NCBI GenBank assembly: GCA_964523875.1
Contig: CAZGAS010000002.1
Location: 1-64,000, forward strand
DNA from: JAUVHV01 sp964523875
GTDB taxonomy: Bacteria > Omnitrophota > Gorgyraeia > JABMRG01
Length of the DNA: 64,000 nucleotides
Direction: 5' to 3'
The position numbers were made by a program, and so were the translations under genes. This document shows positions 17,394-23,472 of this stretch, piece by piece. Position 1 is the stretch's first letter, and the number at the start of each line of letters is the position of its first letter. The notes under the pieces are model-generated. The model worked only from the letters and a program-made list of their open reading frames with translations. It made no database searches and had not been told where the DNA came from.

Positions 17394-17966
17394 ATGAATT
17401 TACCGAATAAGCTAACGCTATCACGTATCGCGCTGACATTTGTGTTCATGTTTTTCTTGTTTACACGCTGGCCTTACGGAAAGATAACAGCGCTTATTGT
17501 TTTTGCCTTGGCCTCTTTTACGGATTATATAGATGGTAGAATAGCTAAAAGTAGAGGGCTTGTATCGGATTTTGGCAAGTTTATGGATCCTATTGCCGAT
17601 AAGATACTTATCCTGGCCGCGTTTCTTTGTTTTGTGGAGATGAAACTGATTCCAGCATGGACCGTTGTGATAATTATCTTTCGTGAATTTGTAATACTGG
17701 GCTTGAGAATACTGGGCATTATAAAGGGGCACATTATTGCCGCCTCGCGCGCGGGAAAGCATAAGACTGTTTCGCAGATTGTGACTGTGTTTTTTATGCT
17801 AATATACCTTGTGGTAAGGCAGTATGCTAAGGATGCTACTTTTTGGACGCAGCGTTTTGACAGCCTGACTAAGAATATGATATTTGTCTTGATGCTTGTT
17901 ACTGTTATGTTGACACTAATCTCTGGTATATCATATATTTCTAAAAACAGAAGGCTTTTTAAGTGA
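17394..17966 (+). CDS. pgsA: CDP-alcohol phosphatidyltransferase, PgsA-like
   Basis: 190 residues with several membrane segments. The family joins a CDP-diacylglycerol to an alcohol; PgsA makes phosphatidylglycerol phosphate. The signature reads DGRIAK...GKFMDPIADK, so the usual DGxxAR is DGxxAK while the remaining acidic residues are kept. The ATG at 17394 has TTTGGAG seven bases upstream. It is followed by pgpA with a four-base overlap, which fits phosphatidylglycerol synthesis. A second family member with the textbook motif lies at 47108, so the two may have different substrates. Confidence 0.85.
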   Translation: MNLPNKLTLSRIALTFVFMFFLFTRWPYGKITALIVFALASFTDYIDGRIAKSRGLVSDFGKFMDPIADKILILAAFLCFVEMKLIPAWTVVIIIFREFVILGLRILGIIKGHIIAASRAGKHKTVSQIVTVFFMLIYLVVRQYAKDATFWTQRFDSLTKNMIFVLMLVTVMLTLISGISYISKNRRLFK

Positions 17967-18436
17967 AGGCCATGATTAAGATAATAGCCAGCGGATTGTA
18001 CGTTGGCTATTCTCCCGTTGCTCCGGGGACAATAGGCAGTATATTAGGCCTATTGGTACACATATTATTGTACAAGCACCCCGTTATCTTTATCTTTGTT
18101 ACAGCGATCCTGTTTATTATTGGTTTTTTTGTATGCGCGAAAGCGGAAGAGGCCTTTAACGAAAAGGATTCAGGCAAGATTGTTATTGATGAGATAGCCT
18201 CGATGTGCCTTGTATGTCTTTTTGTTAAACCCGGATGGTTTATGCTTATAACAGGGTTTCTTATCTTTAGATTCTTTGATGTTGTGAAACCACCACCAAT
18301 AAAAAAGGTAGAAAATATCTCAGGCTCTTTAGGTATCATGCTCGATGACGTGATAGCGGCAGTCTATACAATAATTGTCTTGTTTATTATATATTTACTC
18401 AATGCAGCTGGAATTTTTCCGCTTCCTTATATATAG
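17963..18436 (+). CDS. pgpA: Phosphatidylglycerophosphatase A
   Basis: 157 residues. PgpA dephosphorylates phosphatidylglycerol phosphate, the step after PgsA. Family motifs are APGTIGS near the N-terminus, IDEIASM, FRFFDVVKPPPI and LDDVIA, with three to four hydrophobic segments. The GTG at 17963 overlaps the preceding stop (GTGA) and has AGAAGG upstream; an ATG at 17972 is an alternative. Its 3' end overlaps the convergent thpR gene by 38 bases. Confidence 0.9.
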   Translation: MKAMIKIIASGLYVGYSPVAPGTIGSILGLLVHILLYKHPVIFIFVTAILFIIGFFVCAKAEEAFNEKDSGKIVIDEIASMCLVCLFVKPGWFMLITGFLIFRFFDVVKPPPIKKVENISGSLGIMLDDVIAAVYTIIVLFIIYLLNAAGIFPLPYI

Positions 18437-18959
18437 GCCCTTTTGGTGTTAAGATGGACTGAAAGAGCACTATTCTTTTAACCAGAGCCGTAGCCTCTAG
18501 CCTGTAATTATTGCCATTTTTTATCAGGCTAACGGGGGCGGGTTTATTATCTTTATATTTTATTCTACCGATTGTAAAGTGAGGAGAGAAGGGCTTTTTA
18601 TTTTTTTCTATCTCTTGGCAGGCAAGTGAATCTTCAATATCATTTTGCAGGCGCTCACATTCCTTCTTACCTTTTTTAACCCCTATCCATATCACTCTTG
18701 GATAATGTATATTCGGAAAAAAGCCAACCCCTGAAAGGTTTATAGCAAAGCTTTTGTGTGATTTCAGTATGGTTGTTAGTAGCGGTACTATCTTTTTTAG
18801 TTGCTTATCATTAATGCTTCTTAAGAATTTCAAGGTGAGATGTATATTATTAGGTTTAAGCCATCTTATAGTATTGCCTGGCTTATCTAATCTTCTTTGG
18901 AGTAGGACGAGCTCAGCATGGAATTCCTGGCTCAAGGGGCTTGCTATAAAGGCTCTCAT
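18399..18959 (-). CDS. thpR: RNA 2',3'-cyclic phosphodiesterase (2'-5' RNA ligase family)
   Basis: 186 residues. These 2H phosphoesterases open 2',3'-cyclic phosphates and can join tRNA halves in vitro. The two HxT motifs are HLTLKFL in the first half and HFTIGRIK in the second, with MRAFIASPLSQEFHAEL at the start. It is the last gene of the minus-strand pair cinA-thpR, 41 bases after cinA, and it converges on pgpA with a 38-base overlap of coding ends. The gap to cinA carries AAAACC-type repeats. Confidence 0.88.
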   Translation of the reverse strand: MRAFIASPLSQEFHAELVLLQRRLDKPGNTIRWLKPNNIHLTLKFLRSINDKQLKKIVPLLTTILKSHKSFAINLSGVGFFPNIHYPRVIWIGVKKGKKECERLQNDIEDSLACQEIEKNKKPFSPHFTIGRIKYKDNKPAPVSLIKNGNNYRLEATALVKRIVLFQSILTPKGPIYKEAEKFQLH

Positions 18960-19000
18960 TATCTTGGTTTTCGGTACCCGCTTTTTGGTTTTAGCGATAA

Positions 19001-20236
19001 CTATTGTTTCAGAAGATGCAGGCGTAGCATATCAAGCGTTGCCTGGCTGGAACGGAATTTGATTATCTTTCTTTCACCTGCAAAATAGTATCTTTTAACG
19101 ATAGTTTTTTGAGGGGTTGATAGAGCTATGTAGACGAGTCCTATAGGTTTTGTTTTCGTTGACCCTGTTGGCCCGGCAATACCGGTTGTCGCTATGCCTA
19201 TATCGGAACCTGCTAGTGTTCTTATGTTTTTTGCCATAGCCCTGGCTACCTGCATGCTTACCGCGCTATAGGCCTTTAGCTGTTTTTCCGCTATATTCAG
19301 TAAGTTAACCTTAGCTTTATTAGAATACGCAACAACTGAAAACAGCAGATTCTTTGATATACCAGCGACATCTGTTAGTCTATTTGATATAAGTCCCCCC
19401 GTGCATGATTCTGCTATAGCTATGCTTTTTTTTCCGAGAAGATCAGCTACCTTTTTTTCAAGAGTTTCATTATTGACGGCAAATATAAGTTTATTGATAT
19501 TTTTGCGTATCTCTTTTTCAACAACACCTATTTTTCTCTTTGCGGATTTTATGTTTTTTGCCTTTGCCGTGATTTTTAGGTCTACCTGCGAAGGGTGAGC
19601 GTATATTCCGACCGTTGTATCACCGGATAGTTTAAGAAATTTTTTCACCCTTGTGTGTAGTTGAGATTCAGAAAGTCCGGTTGTTTTTAGTGTCCTGGAT
19701 AATATAACTGATTTTGCTTTTGCGTTTTTTTTAAGATATAGCAATAAGGCCTTTTCTACCATTGGTTGCATCTCCCCGGGTGGGCCAGGCAGCGCTACTA
19801 AGAGTTTTTCCCCGAGTCTTATTATAATGCCCGGTGCTGTACCAATATCATTTTTTAGCCATGTGGCGGATTTTGGTATATACCCCTGTCGCAGGTTATT
19901 CTTGGCCATTTTTATACGGTGTTTTTTAAAATGCTCACTTATAAGCCTGATAATATCCTTTTTTAGGACAAGAGGCCTCTTGGTAACTCTGGCAACTGTT
20001 TCTAGGGTAATGTCGTCAAGCGTAGGCCCTAACCCACCGGTTGTTATGACAATATCAGCCCTTTCCAGCGCTTGCATTATAGATGCGTAAAGGCGTAAGG
20101 GATTATCCCCTACTGCAGTATGACAGTAACAGTCTATGCCTATCTCTGCCAATCTTTTTGAGAGGTATGCAGAGTTAGTATTAACTATTCCGCCCAAGAG
20201 TATTTCTGTACCTATGCATATTATTTCAGCTTTCAT
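19001..20236 (-). CDS. cinA: CinA-family protein (NMN amidohydrolase/competence-damage protein)
   Basis: 411 residues, full length. The N-terminal MoCF-like domain has CIGTEILLGGIVNTNS and TTGGLGPTLDD. The C-terminal CinA domain, from about residue 255, carries AESCTGGLISNRLTDVAG and GIAGPTGSTKTKPIGLVYIAL. CinA proteins deamidate nicotinamide mononucleotide and hydrolyse ADP-ribose compounds. The gene is divergent from recA, separated by the repeat array; in many bacteria cinA and recA are adjacent on the same strand. An extended -10 element lies almost at the start codon. Confidence 0.93.
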   Translation of the reverse strand: MKAEIICIGTEILLGGIVNTNSAYLSKRLAEIGIDCYCHTAVGDNPLRLYASIMQALERADIVITTGGLGPTLDDITLETVARVTKRPLVLKKDIIRLISEHFKKHRIKMAKNNLRQGYIPKSATWLKNDIGTAPGIIIRLGEKLLVALPGPPGEMQPMVEKALLLYLKKNAKAKSVILSRTLKTTGLSESQLHTRVKKFLKLSGDTTVGIYAHPSQVDLKITAKAKNIKSAKRKIGVVEKEIRKNINKLIFAVNNETLEKKVADLLGKKSIAIAESCTGGLISNRLTDVAGISKNLLFSVVAYSNKAKVNLLNIAEKQLKAYSAVSMQVARAMAKNIRTLAGSDIGIATTGIAGPTGSTKTKPIGLVYIALSTPQKTIVKRYYFAGERKIIKFRSSQATLDMLRLHLLKQ

Positions 20237-20240
20237 TATG

Positions 20241-20264
20241 AATCAATTATAGCATAAATTGATT
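20241..20264. promoter_or_regulatory. Palindrome overlapping the cinA -10 region
   Basis: AATCAATT (20241-20248) and AATTGATT (20257-20264) are perfect 8-base inverted arms around an 8-base centre. The cinA -10 hexamer occupies the centre and left arm. It could be a dimeric repressor operator. Read on the plus strand it is followed by eight Ts and could instead be a weak AT-rich hairpin. Either use is inference. Confidence 0.45.
20246..20254 (-). promoter_or_regulatory. Extended -10 promoter of cinA
   Basis: On the minus strand the bases are TGCTATAAT, an extended -10 (TGN-TATAAT). No good -35 lies at 17 bases (ATGGAA). Transcription would start near 20239, only about three bases before the cinA ATG at 20236, so the mRNA may be leaderless. 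The ATG has no ribosome binding site in the DNA upstream. Confidence 0.55.
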
Positions 20265-20280
20265 TTTTTTCCATTTTTTT

Positions 20281-20735
20281 ATCTGTTTTTTAAAAGAAAC
20301 CGATTGTCTCAGAATATCGTCTCAGTGAGGTNNNNNNNNNNNNNNNNNNNNNNNNNNNNNNNNNNNNNNNNNNNNNNNNNNNNNNNNNNNNNNNNNNNNN
20401 NNNNNNNNNNNNNNNNNNNNNNNNNNNNNNNCGATTGTCTCAGAATATCGTCTCAGTGAGGTTCCTTGCCTATTTCATCTGTTTTTGAAAAGAAACCGAT
20501 TGTCTTAGAGTATCGCCTCAGTGAGGTTCCTTGCCTATTTCATCTGTTTTTGAAAAGAAACCGATTGTCTTAGAGTATCGCCTTAGTGAGGTTCCTTGCC
20601 TATTTCATCTGTTTTTTAAAAGAAACCGATTGTCTCAGAATATCGTCTCAGTGAGGTTCCTTGCCTATTTCATCTGTTTTTGAAAAGAAACCGATTGTCT
20701 TAGAGTATCGCCTTAGTGAGGTTCCTTGCCCGTAT
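20281..20735. repeat. Tandem array of 65-bp units with an assembly gap
   Basis: Six units are visible. CGATTGTCT starts at 20301, 20432, 20497, 20562, 20627 and 20692, exactly 65 bases apart after the gap. Units differ at a few positions (CTCAGAATATCGTCTCA versus CTTAGAGTATCGCCTTA, and TTTTTT versus TTTTTG). Each holds GAAACCG and GGTTCCTTGCC boxes that can pair. The region between units is conserved, so this is not a CRISPR array. It lies between divergent cinA and recA. On the minus strand the unit shares CGGTTTCTT and AAGGAACCT with the 70-bp units at 40071-40220. Confidence 0.9.
20332..20431. other. Assembly gap of 100 Ns inside the repeat array
   Basis: Exactly 100 undetermined bases, the usual placeholder for a gap of unknown size. 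The gap starts one base into GGT of a repeat unit and ends at CGATTG of another, so the assembler collapsed or broke in the array. The true number of 65-bp units is unknown. Confidence 0.95.
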
Positions 20736-20921
20736 TTTTACTTTTAGGCAAGAAAACCCGCACTTTTTACGTCTATATATATGGAGGCTAAGTTAGCATT
20801 ACTTAATAAATAAGATTATGATCCAGGATTCTTAGTGCACTTTAGGGCAATTGCTTGAAAATTATATCTATAAAAATAGGTAGTTAGCAAAAATCGAGAG
20901 AAGAAGGGGATAAGTTTTCAC
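20736..20921. other. Spacer between repeat array and recA promoter
   Basis: No gene of convincing length is present. CTTGCC (20725-20730) and GGCAAG (20747-20752) form a 6-bp hairpin at the array edge, without a T-run. The remaining sequence is AT-rich with nothing further recognisable. I saw no LexA-like dyad. Confidence 0.5.
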
Positions 20922-20950
20922 TTTACATTACAAGTAGTACAAGGTATAAT
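20922..20950 (+). promoter_or_regulatory. Sigma-70-type promoter of recA
   Basis: TTTACA (20922-20927), a 17-base spacer, and a perfect TATAAT (20945-20950). The start would be near 20957, about 36 bases before the recA ATG at 20993, which has a strong AAGGAGG at 20981-20987. Hexamers and spacing are identical to those of the rpsO promoter. Confidence 0.85.
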
Positions 20951-20992
20951 TTAAGACTAATATTAACATAATAACTATATAAGGAGGTTACA

Positions 20993-22036
20993 ATGGTAAA
21001 GGCAATTAAGCAAAAAGTGGCACAACCTGTATCCCCACAAGGTGATAATGAATCCCAACAAGGGCGTGCGAAGGCCCTTGACCTAGCCCTGAGCCAGATT
21101 GAAAAGCAGTTTGGCAAAGGGTCTATAATGAAGCTTGATAAGAGCATGAAAAACTCTGTTCCCGCGATATCTACGGGAGCGATATCCCTGGATTTAGCTT
21201 TAGGCGTAGGCGGCCTTCCGCGTGGAAGGGTTATTGAGATCTTTGGCCCGGAGTCCAGTGGAAAGACCACACTTACGCTTAGTGTTGTTGCCCAGGCACA
21301 GAAAAAAGGCGGTATAGCGGCTTTTATAGATGCTGAAAATGCCTTTGATTCAACCTACGCGTCAAAATTGGGCGTCAACTTAGATGATCTTTTGATATCA
21401 CAGCCTGATGATGGTGAGCAAGCCCTTGAAATTGTTGAGACGCTTGTACGTTCGAACGCGGTTGATGTTATTGTAATAGACTCAGTTGCCGCGCTTGTTC
21501 CTCGCGCGGAGATTGAAGGGGCCATGGGCCAGCCGCAGATGGGCCTACAGGCCCGTCTTATGAGCCAGGCCTTGCGTAAGCTTTCAGGTGCGATTAATAA
21601 GTCAAAGACATGCGTTATCTTCATCAATCAGATTCGTATGAAGATCGGTATTATGTTTGGTAATCCTGAAACAACACCGGGTGGAAGAGCGCTCAAGTTT
21701 TATTCATCGGTACGTCTTGATATACGCAGAAAAGACTATCTAAAGTCAGGCGATGTTGTAGTCGGCAGCCATGTCAAGGCAAAGGTAGTTAAAAATAAGG
21801 TTGCCCCACCTTTTAGAAGCGCGGAATTTGATATTATCTATGCTGAAGGTATATCATGGGAAGGCAGCTTATTAGATGTCGCGCTTACATATGATATATT
21901 AAAAAAACAAGGAGCGTGGTTTTCGTATGGCGATATGAAGATAGGCCAGGGCAGAGAAAGCGCACGTGTCTTCTTAAAAGAGAACCCGAAGATTACCGCA
22001 GAGATAGAGAAGAAGGTCAAGGAGCACGCAGTATAG
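20993..22036 (+). CDS. recA: Recombinase RecA
   Basis: 347 residues. RecA coats single-stranded DNA, pairs homologous strands and triggers the SOS response. The Walker A motif is GPESSGKTT at residues 85-93. Walker B is VDVIVIDSVAALVP, the L2 loop region is MKIGIMFGNPETTPGGRALKF, and the C-terminal domain is of normal length. The N-terminus has about 15 extra polar residues before the usual LALSQIEKQFGKGSIM. It has its own strong promoter and ribosome binding site. A decayed degP gene follows, then recX. Confidence 0.98.
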   Translation: MVKAIKQKVAQPVSPQGDNESQQGRAKALDLALSQIEKQFGKGSIMKLDKSMKNSVPAISTGAISLDLALGVGGLPRGRVIEIFGPESSGKTTLTLSVVAQAQKKGGIAAFIDAENAFDSTYASKLGVNLDDLLISQPDDGEQALEIVETLVRSNAVDVIVIDSVAALVPRAEIEGAMGQPQMGLQARLMSQALRKLSGAINKSKTCVIFINQIRMKIGIMFGNPETTPGGRALKFYSSVRLDIRRKDYLKSGDVVVGSHVKAKVVKNKVAPPFRSAEFDIIYAEGISWEGSLLDVALTYDILKKQGAWFSYGDMKIGQGRESARVFLKENPKITAEIEKKVKEHAV

Positions 22037-22103
22037 TTTATTCATGTCATAGGATCACCGCTCGAGTTGCTTATACCATAAACAACCTTCAAGAGGTCTA
22101 GTT

Positions 22104-22996
22104 ATGAATATAAAAAAGGCTACACTTGTCTCCGCATTGGTATTGGGATTAATAATCGGTGTTATGTTAACAGTAAAGCTTAATTTATCACCAATTATAA
22201 ACGCGGAGAGCAGGACAAGAGCCCTTCTCAAGGATACGAGCCAATCTGGTGTTGGGACGTAGGCAGCCGCGCTGGATGAAAACGCGTTTATAAAAGTCGC
22301 GGAAGGTATAGGCCTCGCGGTTGTATCTATAAGCACAGAGCATATTACAAAGACGCGAGGTGGGGCATTTAACAGTCCATTCGGTTACGATGATTTTTTT
22401 GGCAGGTTTTTCAGGGACTTTTTTTGTGATATGCCTGAACGTGAGTTCAGGCAGCGAGGCTTAGGCTCAGGTTTGATAATCGATGAATCTGGTTACATTC
22501 TTACAAATGAGCATGTAATCCGTAATGCGGATAAGATTACGGTTACCTTAACAGATGGCAGGGAGATAGAAGGAGAGTTGCGCGGCCAGGATGAGAGAAG
22601 AGATCTGGCGATAATTAAAATAGAGGCAAAGAATCTGCCTGTGGCAAATCTTGGTGATTCAGATAAGACGAAGATAGGGCAGTGGGCAATCGCGATAGGA
22701 AATCCATTTGGTTACGCGATACAGAGCGAAAAGCCGACAGTAACAGTAGGTGTTGTTAGCGTGATAGACAGGTCACTTCCGGCGGCTATCAAGGTATTGG
22801 ATTTGCCATACCTATTAATATCGCGAAAGATATACTCAGCACATTGATTGAAGGCAAGAGAGTGTTGTATGGTTGGCTAGGTGTAAGCGTGCAGGATATG
22901 GATGATTATAAGAAGATAGTATCCAGCGTAGGCTGAGATGTTCTTATAAAGACAGGTAGGGGGTATTCAGTTATCATACCACCAAAAGAAGATTAA
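22104..22996 (+). pseudogene. Decayed DegP/HtrA serine protease gene
   Basis: An ATG at 22104 opens a membrane-anchor segment, but an in-frame TAG stops it at 22260-22262. In the same frame the protease domain continues: GSGLIIDESGYILTNEHVI holds the catalytic histidine and RRDLAIIKIE the aspartate. Near 22783 the text jumps from VIDRSLP to GGYQGIGFAIPIN in another frame, so the stretch with the catalytic serine (usually GNSGGP) is deleted. A partial PDZ region (YGWLGVSVQDM) ends at a TGA at 22934-22936, with a tail to the TAA at 22994-22996. At least four lesions are present, so no active protease can be made. The end overlaps the recX start. Confidence 0.92.
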
Positions 22997-23472
22997 TGAC
23001 AGACGATATTTATGATAAAGCTAAAAATTATGCGTACCGTGTATTGGGATATAGAGCTAGGTCCGAGAAAGAACTCAGGAATAAGATATTAGAAAAAGGT
23101 TATAGCCGGAAAGCGACCAATAGTGTTATCGCGGAACTTAAACGCGAAGGCCTAATTAACGATAAAAAATTTGGCCAGCACTGGATAAAAACACGCTTAG
23201 AAAATAACGCGAGAAGCTTGTTAGTTATAAAGCGTGAATTGCTCCTAAAGGGCATTGATAAAGAGATAGTAGAGAGCTTGTTAGATGATTTTAATCAGGA
23301 CTTTGACGAGGAAAAGGTCGTAAGGAGGCTTATTGACTCCAGAATGCGGGTGGTCAGAGGCCTTGATCCCGAGAAGGTTAAACATAGGCTTTACGGCTTT
23401 CTTAAAAGAAGGGGATTTTCAAGTCAGATTATCCTTAAAATATTGAGTGATGTATTAAATGAGACATGTTGA
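22996..23472 (+). CDS. recX: Regulatory protein RecX
   Basis: 158 residues. RecX binds RecA filaments and limits their activity. Three-helix repeats typical of the family are visible: AYRVLGYRARSEKELRNKILEKGYS, VIAELKREGLINDKKFGQHWI and GFSSQIILKIL. It starts on the last base of the degP pseudogene's stop codon and overlaps alaS by 14 bases. recA-recX-alaS is a common order; here the pseudogene has come between recA and recX. Confidence 0.9.
   Translation: MTDDIYDKAKNYAYRVLGYRARSEKELRNKILEKGYSRKATNSVIAELKREGLINDKKFGQHWIKTRLENNARSLLVIKRELLLKGIDKEIVESLLDDFNQDFDEEKVVRRLIDSRMRVVRGLDPEKVKHRLYGFLKRRGFSSQIILKILSDVLNETC

Noticed and set aside
20281..20735. Regularly spaced repeats near recA as a CRISPR array
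   Set aside because: The sequence between repeats is conserved from unit to unit; it is a tandem array without spacers.
22104..22996. Recoding of TAG and TGA as pyrrolysine or selenocysteine in the degP gene
   Set aside because: The catalytic serine region is deleted and the frame changes near 22783, so readthrough could not restore a protease. No SECIS-like hairpin is evident.
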